A stretch of 39,783 bases of DNA, taken from the NCBI GenBank assembly GCA_002706065.1, contig PAJM01000030.1, positions 1 through 39,783 on the forward strand, given 5' to 3'. Below the pieces are notes generated by a model. It worked only from the letters and a program-made list of their open reading frames with translations. It ran no database searches and had not been told where the DNA came from. Positions 7,745 to 16,002 of this stretch are shown here, piece after piece. Origin of the DNA: Methanobacteriota archaeon (GTDB lineage: Archaea > Thermoplasmatota > Poseidoniia > Poseidoniales > Poseidoniaceae). How positions within the stretch are numbered: the first letter of the stretch is position 1; each line of letters starts with the position of its first letter. The translations under genes and the position numbers were made by a program.

Positions 7745-9772
7745 ATGATGGAACATCCACTCGACGTTTCCTATGCAGGAATCAAGGGGTATTACTTACT
7801 CCTTGTTCTTGGCGGAATCTCGATTGGATTCTTCGCTTATCAGGTGCAGAAAGCAACACGTTTGGTTCTGTTAGGCGCTCCAGACAAGCGTTTTGATTCC
7901 TGGGGCAAGCGGATGAAAGAAACCCTCACCGTTTGGCTTGGACAACGCAAGGTTCTGGAAGACAAGGTTGCTGGTACCATGCACGTTCTGATGTTTTGGG
8001 GATTCCTCATGCTGTCTTCTGACATGCTTGACTTGGCTACAGCCAATCGTTTCAGTGAACACATCCTCCCAGATGCATTGAATGGAATCTGGAACGGTAT
8101 GGTCGAGCTTGGCTACACAAGTGCCCTTGTCGGTTGCTTTCTTGCGTTGAATCGCCGAGTGTTGTTCACGCCCGAGAAGTTGAAAGGGAAGTCGCAACTT
8201 GAGGGCAATGTAATTCTCCTCCTCATCATGACGATTTGTACCACGTCCTACGTCGTTGAGGCCGGTGAAAATCCACATCCGATGTGGGAAATGATCGGCG
8301 CATGGGTCCAAGATACCTTTGCACCCTCGCAAACAACGATCAACATCGCCTATTGGGCACACATGGTTGCGATTTGCACCTTCTTGTTTTTGATTCCTCT
8401 CTCCAAGCACATGCACTTGGTCATGGCCCTTCCGAACGTTGCGTTTTTCGATACCGAACCAATGGCGAAAATGCGACCTCTTGCAACAGACGAAAGCGGT
8501 TCTGCTGTGTCGTTAGAAGAACTCGATTTGGAATCGTTTGGAGCCGCTAATTACACGCAATTGTCCTGGAGAAGTCTCATTGATGGATGGGCTTGTACAT
8601 CGTGTGCACGGTGCCAGGATGTGTGCCCAGCATATGCGAGTGGGAAAGAATTGAATCCGATGCAAATCATTCATGACGTTCGCCACTATGCCAACGAAAA
8701 TGCATCTCAGCTCTTTGCTGGTGAAACACCGGAAGAAGACATCATCGCTCGCTTTGGTGAAGAGGCAATATGGGCCTGTACCACATGTCACGCTTGTGTC
8801 GATGTTTGTCCTGTCAACATCGAACATGTACCTAAACTGACCGATGCCCGCCGTCATCTCATGATGGAACGGATGGAGTTTGATGAAGCAGTTGAAGATA
8901 CCATTATGCCGCTGATGGCTACCATTGAAAATTTGGAATCTGATTCCAATCCATACGGTCTTCCATCACACGAGCGTGGAGATTGGGCAGCAGATCTTGA
9001 CGTGAAGGTTGCCGAGCCAGCAGAATACATCTATTTCGCAGGTTGCGCAGCTTCCTTCGACGAGCGAAATAAGAAAGTCGCTCGTGATACCATTTCAATC
9101 ATGAAGGAAGCAGGACTAGATGTTGGCATCCTCGGTATGCAGGAAGGCTGCACTGGTGATGCTGCTCGCCGTGCTGGGAACGAGTACTTGTTCCAAATGC
9201 TTGCAGAGACAAATTTGGAGACCTTCGACGAACTTGGCGTCAAGAAAGTTGTTGCCTCCTGTCCACACTGTTTCCACACGCTTGGAAAAGAGTACAAGGA
9301 TTACGGCGGTGAAGACATTGAGGTCATGCACCATTCTCAATTGATTGCACATTTGCAACACGAGGGTAAACTGCCTGAACCAGAACACGATGGTTCAGTA
9401 ACCTACCACGATCCGTGTTATCTCGGTCGAATAGGTGGTGAATATGATGCACCTCGAGATGCCATCGGCGGAATCGATGTAGAAACTGAGCGTCACGGTC
9501 GCGGCTCGTTCTGTTGCGGTGCTGGTGGTGCTCAAATGTGGATGGAAGAACACGTCCCAGATAGCCACGACCGCGTGAACATCATTCGTGCCAAGGAACT
9601 TGCTTCCACTGGTGCGGATACAGTTGCTGTTGGATGCCCATTCTGTTCAACCATGGTGACGGACGGCCTGTCCGCAATCGATGTAGAAATGGAAGTCAAA
9701 GACATCGCTGAATTGGTTTGGGAGCAGATCAAAGCCAACGATGCGAAGATACAAGAAGCAAAGGCTGCTTGA
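7745..9772 (+). CDS. Membrane Fe-S oxidoreductase, HdrDE/ETF:quinone oxidoreductase (FadF/EMO)-like
   Basis: 675 residues from ATG 7745; GTG 7730 and ATG 7748 are alternatives, and GAGGTG at 7727-7732 may serve as ribosome binding site. The N-terminal third has about six membrane helices of the NarI/HdrE cytochrome b type with histidines in MHVLMFWG and in WAHMVAICTFLFLIPLSKHMH that could ligate heme b. Two ferredoxin-type 4Fe-4S motifs follow: CTSCARCQDVCP (about 284) and CTTCHACVDVCP (about 346). Then come two CCG domains as in HdrD/GlpC: FAGCAAS...SCPHC (about 431-508) and HDPCYLG...FCCGAGG...GCPFC (about 556-634). This architecture is known from bacterial proteins that pass electrons from electron-transfer flavoprotein to menaquinone during fatty-acid oxidation. 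Role here is inferred; no etfAB gene is in the window. MutY follows after 9 nt. Confidence 0.85.
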   Translation: MMEHPLDVSYAGIKGYYLLLVLGGISIGFFAYQVQKATRLVLLGAPDKRFDSWGKRMKETLTVWLGQRKVLEDKVAGTMHVLMFWGFLMLSSDMLDLATANRFSEHILPDALNGIWNGMVELGYTSALVGCFLALNRRVLFTPEKLKGKSQLEGNVILLLIMTICTTSYVVEAGENPHPMWEMIGAWVQDTFAPSQTTINIAYWAHMVAICTFLFLIPLSKHMHLVMALPNVAFFDTEPMAKMRPLATDESGSAVSLEELDLESFGAANYTQLSWRSLIDGWACTSCARCQDVCPAYASGKELNPMQIIHDVRHYANENASQLFAGETPEEDIIARFGEEAIWACTTCHACVDVCPVNIEHVPKLTDARRHLMMERMEFDEAVEDTIMPLMATIENLESDSNPYGLPSHERGDWAADLDVKVAEPAEYIYFAGCAASFDERNKKVARDTISIMKEAGLDVGILGMQEGCTGDAARRAGNEYLFQMLAETNLETFDELGVKKVVASCPHCFHTLGKEYKDYGGEDIEVMHHSQLIAHLQHEGKLPEPEHDGSVTYHDPCYLGRIGGEYDAPRDAIGGIDVETERHGRGSFCCGAGGAQMWMEEHVPDSHDRVNIIRAKELASTGADTVAVGCPFCSTMVTDGLSAIDVEMEVKDIAELVWEQIKANDAKIQEAKAA

Positions 9773-9781
9773 TACCAATCG

Positions 9782-10720
9782 ATGGTTATGATGAATCAAG
9801 GGGCTCTGCTTTCTTGGTATCGACGTGTGGAGCGTCCCCTTCCGTGGCGTTTGAATCCATCTCCATGGTCAATTTTGCTTTCTGAGATCTTGTTGCAACA
9901 GACACAAATGGAACGCGGAATTCGATATCACACTGCACTACTGGAACGCTTTCCTACTGTCCAATCCATGGCCGAATCTTCTGTTGATGAAGTTCTCCAT
10001 CTCTGGCAAGGGGCGGGGTATTACTCACGTGCGCGTCGATTGCACGCATTAGCAGTTGAAGTTGTCCAATCCCATGGAGGCGTACTCCCTGAAGATTACG
10101 ATAGCTTACTCAAACTCCCCGGAATCGGGCCCTACACTGCAGCGGCAGTTGCTTCGATTGCCTTCATGGAACCAGTTGCTTGTGTTGACGGGAACATACG
10201 AAGGGTCATGGCGAGACAAACAAATCAAGAGGAACCCTCGCCAACACAGGTTCAATCCTTTGCGAATGAACAATTGCACGAAAACGCCCCAGGTGATTGG
10301 AATCAAGCCATGATGGAATTAGGGGCTCTCCTCTGCCGGCCACGCAATCCCTCATGTGAGGAATGTCCAGTTCACGATACATGTCTCGGTCGTTCCCGAG
10401 CACGTGAACTTCCGCGACCAAAGAAAATCAAGAAGAAAACAGAACAATACAACTGCATCGTTCGTGTTGATGATCGAGGCCTCCCGGAGTTGCATCAGCG
10501 CCCAGATACGGGATTGTTCGCCGGTTTGTGGGGTCCAGAGATGGGGTCGGATTTGGGGACAGAAGGTTGTGACCACGTCGGAACCATACGACACCTACTG
10601 TCGCATAGAGAACTGATTGTTTCCGTGTGGAAATCGAAGGGTAAGAACGGAATTGATTCTGAAACCGTAGCTCTTTCAACTCTCGATCGAAGGATTCTGG
10701 AATTGGTTGGATTGCTCTAA
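9782..10720 (+). CDS. mutY: A/G-specific adenine DNA glycosylase MutY
   Basis: 312 residues from ATG 9782 (ATG 9788 or 9791 possible). The enzyme removes adenine paired with 8-oxoguanine. Seen: NPSPWSILLSEILLQQTQ with catalytic Glu35; the helix-hairpin-helix LPGIGPYTAAAVASIA; catalytic aspartate D136 in ACVDGNIRR; and a 4Fe-4S loop with cysteines at 185, 192, 195 and 201 (C-x6-C-x2-C-x5-C). A C-terminal NUDIX-like recognition domain is present but compact, with GLFAGLWGP and HLLSHREL, the latter matching the Phe-Ser-His region used to sense 8-oxoguanine. This distinguishes MutY from endonuclease III. The gene lies 9 nt after the Fe-S oxidoreductase, suggesting co-transcription, and its last 45 nt overlap the convergent membrane-protein gene. 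Confidence 0.95.
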   Translation: MVMMNQGALLSWYRRVERPLPWRLNPSPWSILLSEILLQQTQMERGIRYHTALLERFPTVQSMAESSVDEVLHLWQGAGYYSRARRLHALAVEVVQSHGGVLPEDYDSLLKLPGIGPYTAAAVASIAFMEPVACVDGNIRRVMARQTNQEEPSPTQVQSFANEQLHENAPGDWNQAMMELGALLCRPRNPSCEECPVHDTCLGRSRARELPRPKKIKKKTEQYNCIVRVDDRGLPELHQRPDTGLFAGLWGPEMGSDLGTEGCDHVGTIRHLLSHRELIVSVWKSKGKNGIDSETVALSTLDRRILELVGLL

Positions 10721-11416
10721 GATATCCCATGTAAACGATGCAAGGCATCCTAACAAGGCGAAGAAAAGAATGAATTCAGCAGGAGCAGCAACATCCACCC
10801 ATGGTTGGAGTTGATTCAACGGAATCATGTCGGGTTCAACACCCAGTTCCCTGCTCCGTTGTTCGACACCTTTGCCGATTGAAATTGTCATTACAACAAG
10901 CGATACCAATGCAATTGCTAAGGATGTTAATCGAAGTCTGCGTCCCTTTGGATGTGAATCAGGAAGTGAAAAGTGAGCCAGAAGAGCCCATGTGAACCCT
11001 CCATGGAAAACGATAATCGATGTGTAGACGTGTAATGAGAGATAATCGTACATGTTTGCGAATGCCAATACCGCAAGGTGACTCGAACTTGCTACTCCAA
11101 GAATCGTTGCGAAAAGGAGTGTTTTGGCTTTCGCTCTCCTACGAAACAAAACGTACAATCGAAGCGCCAACAAGCATTGAAACCCTGCAGATACGAATAG
11201 ACCTGTTGTGAACACAATGCCTTCGATACCGGGATAATCTGATTCAGAGATGAAGAACGGAACGTCTCGATAATTCCCCAAGAGCACGTGCAATGTCACC
11301 GCCCCCATCACAGAACAGAGTGGTAAGAGCCACGCTAATTTGACGAGATGTGAATCGCGTAAAACGTAAGAAGAGAGGCGAACTCCTTCAGGATGGCTTA
11401 CCTCGAACCCCGTCAT
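10676..11416 (-). CDS. Polytopic membrane protein, Frag1/DRAM/Sfk1-like
   Basis: 246 residues from ATG 11416; an upstream TTG at 11446 in the same frame would add ten residues without a hydrophobic stretch, so the ATG is preferred, with GAGG a few bases upstream. About six hydrophobic helices are visible: KLAWLLPLCSVMGAVTLHVLL, IVFTTGLFVSAGFQCLLAL, TLLFATILGVASSSHLAVLAF, TSIIVFHGGFTWALLAHF, LTSLAIALVSLVVMTISI and EFILFFALLGCLASFTW. The first extracellular loop with PFISESDYPGIEGIVF resembles the Frag1/DRAM/Sfk1 family, in which an ISD-type motif follows the first helix. Family assignment is tentative and the biochemical function is unknown. Its C-terminal end overlaps the end of mutY by 45 nt on the other strand; it is divergent from cysS. 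Confidence 0.7.
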   Translation of the reverse strand: MTGFEVSHPEGVRLSSYVLRDSHLVKLAWLLPLCSVMGAVTLHVLLGNYRDVPFFISESDYPGIEGIVFTTGLFVSAGFQCLLALRLYVLFRRRAKAKTLLFATILGVASSSHLAVLAFANMYDYLSLHVYTSIIVFHGGFTWALLAHFSLPDSHPKGRRLRLTSLAIALVSLVVMTISIGKGVEQRSRELGVEPDMIPLNQLQPWVDVAAPAEFILFFALLGCLASFTWDILEQSNQFQNPSIES

Positions 11417-11484
11417 CAAGCCATCCTCGCCCCTTTCACGTATCAATCTTCAAGTGAGAGAGGCGACACCGATGGGATGTTCAC

Positions 11485-12972
11485 ATGCCATTACGAGTCC
11501 ACGACACACGCCGGCGCGAGAAGGTTGATTTCACGACCCAATCGCCTGGAAGAGTCTCGATGTACGTCTGTGGAGTAACGGTTTACGACCGTTGTCATCT
11601 TGGCCATGCACGCTGCTACATCGCATTCGACTTGATTCACCGCTGGCTCGAAGCTTCGGGTTATGATGTTGATTATGTGCAAAATTTCACAGACATTGAT
11701 GATAAGATCATCATCCGTTCAATCGAATCAGGTGAAGACTGGAGAGCGATTGTCGATCGCAACATCAACACGTACTATGAAGACATGGATGCGTTGAATA
11801 TCCTTCGTGCCGATCACTACCCGCGATGTACTGAATATGTTGAATCAATGATTCATATCATCGAGGATTTGATTGAGAAAGGACATGCGTACGTTGCCAA
11901 TGATGGTGTGTACTTTCATGTTGATTCAGCACCCGAAAAATACGGGCAGTTGACCGGGCAATCCATCGATGCTGTACGACAAGGTGCAGGTGGCCGAGTT
12001 GATGCAACTGGCGGAGGCAAACGTGACCACAAAGACTTCGCTCTTTGGAAGCAAGCCAAACCTGGTGAGCCAACGTGGCCATCACCTTGGGGTGAAGGTC
12101 GGCCGGGTTGGCACATTGAGTGTACTGCGATGAGCCTCGATCATTTTGGTACGTCCTTTGACATCCATGGTGGAGGACACGACCTCCGTTTCCCACACCA
12201 CGAGGCTGAAATCTTCCAAAGCGAATGCCACACAGGGCATGCGCCATTGGCAGGCTATTGGTTGCACAATGGATTTGTCAATATTGATGGCGAAAAGATG
12301 AGCAAGTCGTTGGGGAACTTCTGGACCATCCGCGACATCATTCAAAAGGTTGACCCATTTGTTCTCCGTTTAGCATTGGTGAATGCGCATTACCGTTCAC
12401 CAATCGATATGAACGAACAACTTCTCAACGATGCGAAACGAAATCATACCCGTATTGTCCAAGTCTACGAAACTGCGCTGCGACTAATCACCGAAGGGCG
12501 TCAACACCAACTGCCGGAACCAGATCTAGCAAGCCATGACCCATTACCAAAGACCCTTGGTCTGCTTGAACGACTTGCCGAAGGTTTTGCTCAAGCTATG
12601 GATGATGACTTCAACAGCCGTGAAGCGGTCGCCAAGGTTCTCGCTGCGACCAAGCAATTGCAACATCTGATGACTTTGGGGTCCGATGAAGGTGATCAAC
12701 GAGCCATTGCAACATACGCCAAGGAATGGCTAGAGGAGACGGCTGGCAACATACTTGGAATCTTACCTTCCCCAGATCTCCTCTTAGCAGAGCCTGTTGA
12801 AGACCCGCGCAAAGCAGAGATTGCAGAGCAGGTGGAAGCACTGCTTGTGAAGCGAAACGATGCTCGTGCCAACAAGGATTGGCCACGTGCTGATGCCATC
12901 CGTGATCAATTGAACGAACTCGGTGTCACAGTAACGGATACTGCAGATGGTCCTGTCTGGGAACTCAATTGA
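11485..12972 (+). CDS. cysS: Cysteinyl-tRNA synthetase (CysRS)
   Basis: 495 residues from ATG 11485; nearby ATGs at 11472 and 11477 are in other frames and soon close. Class I synthetase charging tRNA-Cys with cysteine. Motifs: zinc cysteine C29 in [10 protein letters not shown], the HIGH box as HLGH (38-41), the second zinc cysteine in [14 protein letters not shown], the zinc ligands in [17 protein letters not shown], and KMSKS at 271-275 ([10 protein letters not shown]). The C-terminal part (about 380-495) is the helical anticodon-binding domain, with [21 protein letters not shown] typical of CysRS. Length is normal for the family. Its stop codon (12970-12972) directly abuts the stop of the convergent amidohydrolase gene. 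Confidence 0.97.
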   Translation: MPLRVHDTRRREKVDFTTQSPGRVSMYVCGVTVYDRCHLGHARCYIAFDLIHRWLEASGYDVDYVQNFTDIDDKIIIRSIESGEDWRAIVDRNINTYYEDMDALNILRADHYPRCTEYVESMIHIIEDLIEKGHAYVANDGVYFHVDSAPEKYGQLTGQSIDAVRQGAGGRVDATGGGKRDHKDFALWKQAKPGEPTWPSPWGEGRPGWHIECTAMSLDHFGTSFDIHGGGHDLRFPHHEAEIFQSECHTGHAPLAGYWLHNGFVNIDGEKMSKSLGNFWTIRDIIQKVDPFVLRLALVNAHYRSPIDMNEQLLNDAKRNHTRIVQVYETALRLITEGRQHQLPEPDLASHDPLPKTLGLLERLAEGFAQAMDDDFNSREAVAKVLAATKQLQHLMTLGSDEGDQRAIATYAKEWLEETAGNILGILPSPDLLLAEPVEDPRKAEIAEQVEALLVKRNDARANKDWPRADAIRDQLNELGVTVTDTADGPVWELN

Positions 12973-15495
12973 TTACTCCTCTTCCGCTGAAGGAGGAGGT
13001 GCAAGCGGAGGCAGTTCCGGAACGAATTGTTTCTGTTCATCCTGCCATTCTTTTTCGATCATCACTGTCTGGTCTGCATCCACTTCTTCATCTTCTTCAG
13101 TGGTGCGTGTAAGCAATCCAATGGCGACAAGAAGTACGATGACGAGGAACACGAGCAAGGATTTGGGTCCAAAGAGACCTGAATCTTCGCTCGAGGCGTC
13201 TTCAACATCCTCTCCGAGAATGCAGTTTGGAGGACACTCTGAGTCCCTGCCAGAATCTCCTGTTGAATCGGTGTTATCGCTCTCATTCATGTCATCGCTT
13301 GGCAACGTATCATCAACGGGAACGGTGGTTGATCCGCCCGTGTTCTCCTGAGGTTCAAGGACGACATTGACACCGGTGCGTTCTCCGTTCTCCATCGGAA
13401 TGGCGTAGTAATCTTCGAGCTGTGTCAAACTGATGTGTGTATTTGCATGCGTTGAACCTGTGATGATTCCGAAGTGTCGCGTGTCACCTGTGGTGAATAT
13501 ATTGTTGAGGACATTGCCCTGCATGGACGAATAACTGTCGGTACTGGATGACCACGTGGATGCAATGTCGTCAGGGTTCAGCTCCATTGCCATTTCCATG
13601 TCAGCAAGAATACTGGCCCATGATTGCGTGCCTTCAGTTATCGAACGGTCCGTGACATCGACTGCCTTGTTGAATCCAGGTCCTTCCACCAGTTCCCAAT
13701 CATCACCTTTGAGTTCTGACATCAAATCAACATCGCCGTACACGGGCTGGCCGTTGACAATCGTAAGCCGGACGTCGGCATCGATCGCTTCAATCAAATT
13801 ACGGTACGGGTCCTGATGGAACGTGTCCATAACGACAAGATCTGCATACAATCCAGCATTGATTGTTCCGACAAAATTGTGCCAGTTGCTCGCAAGAGCA
13901 GGATTTTTGGTGACCATTGTTGCCAATTCATAGTCCGAGAAATAGGAATTGAGATTGTTTGTGTTCCACATGTCAGCAATCTTTAGTTCATGGAGCACAT
14001 TTTTTGATCCGCTTGGACCCCAATCTGGGGCGAGTGAAATCCGCACGCCGGCTTGGTCAGCCGCCACAACATCGGTGGTGTCACCATAGAGGAGGAGATT
14101 TGAGAGTGGCGACCATGCAAGGTCAGCTCCAGCCTGCCCCATTTTCTCAAACTCGGCAGACGTTAACGCAGTACCGTGGACGACGACCAGTTCTCCCACG
14201 AGCAGGTTGTTTTGGACGAGGACATCAAATTCAGCACGACTCACTTCATCGACACCTTCTGAAAGATGGAGGTACCATGCGTTGAGGCTACCGCTTGAAT
14301 TCCCAGATTTGATGTGGTTGCCCTGATATTCGGATTCAAGTGTTGTGACCTTTGTGTGAATTCCGTCACCACCAAAATTGTACAATTCGATGTTTCTCGA
14401 AAGCATGCTGTCCCATGCATCGGTGTTGCTGGATGGTGAACCTTGAACGGATGTCACTCCTCCTGCGACGGCCATTACTTCGGCGTACTTCATTTGTTGA
14501 TCAGCCATATTCCACATCGATGCGGTTTGAACGAAGGTCTTCATCCATGAAATGTCGCGTTTGTAATTAGGATTGTTCTTCCATTGGTTCCTGTTCGAAT
14601 AACCCCCCTCCTCAGATTTGACCGAAGTGTGGACTTCAAAGTCCCACAGTGGGATGTGGTTGTAGTGCATGTGATTGTGCGTGTCGATGAGTCCGGGGTA
14701 AATTGTGCCGTTTGTTTCGACCACGGGAACACCGGTGAGGTCAACGTTTTGTGGGATGTTCTGACCTCCCCATACCGCTGAAATCTTTCCATCACGAATC
14801 AGTACATGTCCATCATTAATGACATCGTTGATGCTGTTCATGGTAACAACTCGGCCCTTGAGAAGCATTGACTCGACGAATCCTCCATCACTGATTCCAA
14901 AGCAACCAATCATGTTCTGAGCACTGCCAAAGGATTCATCCTGAGAATATCCAGGGGTTGGTGGTCGGACTTTCCATACCGTTCCGTTCTCGAGCGGGAT
15001 GTAGGAGTTGCCATACCACGAATCTTGAGCAGGATACGACAATGCATCAATATGCGTTCCCTCAGCGTCGTAGAGGTTCACCGTATCTCCATCGTAATAA
15101 TCCAGTTCAATTCGTGATGCATTGATGAAGACAGAAACATAACCACCAGGTTGAATCACGGTATTTCTGGCAAGCTGGCAAGGAGCACTTCCCCCGTCTG
15201 CAATGTCGTCCAACACCCAATTTGAGATATTGATTGGACTTGCGGTTGGGTTGTGCAATTCAATAAATTGATCTGAGAATTTTCCGTACTCTCCGTCTCC
15301 ATTCCAGTCCGTTGCGTTGTAGCAATTTGAGCAGGTTTCGTTGTTCATCATACCGTTGGGCGATGCCAAGATTTCCGAGATGATGATGGATGTGGGAGAG
15401 GTATTCGTATCAGATGTTTCTTCTGATAGCCCATGTGGAGCAGCCAGTACGCTAAGCAGGAGGAAAGCGGTGATGATTGTAGAGAGTCTGCCCAT
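12973..15495 (-). CDS. Membrane-anchored extracellular amidohydrolase with N-terminal lamin-tail domain
   Basis: 840 residues from ATG 15495, which begins a signal peptide (MGRLSTIITAFLLLSVLAAPHG); an upstream in-frame ATG at 15561 would bury that signal behind 22 charged residues. About 35-200 is a lamin-tail-like beta domain (SIIISEILASPNG, FIELHNPTASPINISNWVL). The rest resembles COG0402-type metal-dependent amidohydrolases: a beta-sandwich strand, IYPGLIDTHNHMHYNH (the HxH metal pair), LHLSEGVDEVSRAEF, VVHGTALTSAEF, and the metal or proton-relay aspartate in SLAPDWGPSGSKN. The central ligands therefore look intact. A transmembrane helix lies at about 774-794, followed by a short acidic and proline-rich cytosolic tail. 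The substrate is unknown; deamination or hydrolysis of an exogenous cyclic amide or nucleobase-like compound is only a family-level guess. Convergent with cysS and divergent from thioredoxin. Confidence 0.85.
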   Translation of the reverse strand: MGRLSTIITAFLLLSVLAAPHGLSEETSDTNTSPTSIIISEILASPNGMMNNETCSNCYNATDWNGDGEYGKFSDQFIELHNPTASPINISNWVLDDIADGGSAPCQLARNTVIQPGGYVSVFINASRIELDYYDGDTVNLYDAEGTHIDALSYPAQDSWYGNSYIPLENGTVWKVRPPTPGYSQDESFGSAQNMIGCFGISDGGFVESMLLKGRVVTMNSINDVINDGHVLIRDGKISAVWGGQNIPQNVDLTGVPVVETNGTIYPGLIDTHNHMHYNHIPLWDFEVHTSVKSEEGGYSNRNQWKNNPNYKRDISWMKTFVQTASMWNMADQQMKYAEVMAVAGGVTSVQGSPSSNTDAWDSMLSRNIELYNFGGDGIHTKVTTLESEYQGNHIKSGNSSGSLNAWYLHLSEGVDEVSRAEFDVLVQNNLLVGELVVVHGTALTSAEFEKMGQAGADLAWSPLSNLLLYGDTTDVVAADQAGVRISLAPDWGPSGSKNVLHELKIADMWNTNNLNSYFSDYELATMVTKNPALASNWHNFVGTINAGLYADLVVMDTFHQDPYRNLIEAIDADVRLTIVNGQPVYGDVDLMSELKGDDWELVEGPGFNKAVDVTDRSITEGTQSWASILADMEMAMELNPDDIASTWSSSTDSYSSMQGNVLNNIFTTGDTRHFGIITGSTHANTHISLTQLEDYYAIPMENGERTGVNVVLEPQENTGGSTTVPVDDTLPSDDMNESDNTDSTGDSGRDSECPPNCILGEDVEDASSEDSGLFGPKSLLVFLVIVLLVAIGLLTRTTEEDEEVDADQTVMIEKEWQDEQKQFVPELPPLAPPPSAEEE

Positions 15496-15561
15496 GACCC
15501 TGCCTTGGTCATAGAGCACATCAACCCGTCGATTGAAGACTTTGGTGAAATGCATGAGCAC

Positions 15562-15570
15562 TTATACTGT
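15562..15570. promoter_or_regulatory. Candidate TATA element between amidohydrolase and thioredoxin genes
   Basis: The plus strand reads TTATACTG and the minus strand CAGTATAA. The plus-strand element is centred about 23 bp before the thioredoxin ATG (15588), which would give a leaderless message. Used in the other direction it would place a start near 15540, consistent with the downstream amidohydrolase ATG at 15495 rather than 15561. The match is moderate. Confidence 0.4.
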
Positions 15571-15587
15571 GACCCCTACGCCAACCT

Positions 15588-15962
15588 ATGGCAACAGTAG
15601 AAATGCAAGGCTCTTCCTTCAATGAGACCATCGAAGGAAACGACTTGGTCATCATTGACTTCTGGGCCGAATGGTGCGGACCATGCCGCGCTTACGGTCC
15701 AGTTTTCGAGCGCGTCTCTGAGGAATTCCCAGACGTCGTGTTCGCAAAAGTAGACACAGAAGTAGAGCAAGCACTTGCTGGTTCGTTTGGAATACGTTCA
15801 ATTCCAACCACCATTGCGTTCAAACAAGGTGTCGGAGTCTTCATGCAACCCGGTGCGCTACCGGAAGATGCACTTCGAGATTTGATTGCGAAACTTCAGC
15901 AATTGGATATGAATGAAGTGCAAGCAGAACTTGAAGCACGTGAATCTGATGAATTAGCATAA
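15588..15962 (+). CDS. trxA: Thioredoxin
   Basis: 124 residues from ATG 15588. Cytosolic disulfide reductase with the thioredoxin fold: LVIIDFWAEWCGPCRAYGP contains the active-site WCGPC (Cys30 and Cys33), FAKVDTEVEQALAGSFGIRSIPTT contains the cis-proline IPT motif, and a G-G-like turn region follows. A C-terminal extension of about 20 residues (MNEVQAELEARESDELA) is acidic and probably helical, slightly longer than a minimal thioredoxin. The alpha/beta-hydrolase lipoprotein gene follows after 40 nt on the same strand. Thioredoxin could support the peroxiredoxin at the right end of the window, but no linkage is visible. Confidence 0.95.
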   Translation: MATVEMQGSSFNETIEGNDLVIIDFWAEWCGPCRAYGPVFERVSEEFPDVVFAKVDTEVEQALAGSFGIRSIPTTIAFKQGVGVFMQPGALPEDALRDLIAKLQQLDMNEVQAELEARESDELA

Positions 15963-16002
15963 GGCAAAAAGCGTCATATGTCGGATTTGAGACGGGGAAC
16001 CA

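Noticed and set aside
11417..11446. TTG-initiated N-terminal extension of the DRAM-like membrane protein
   Set aside because: The ten extra residues are charged and TTG is a weak start; ATG 11416 has GAGG upstream.
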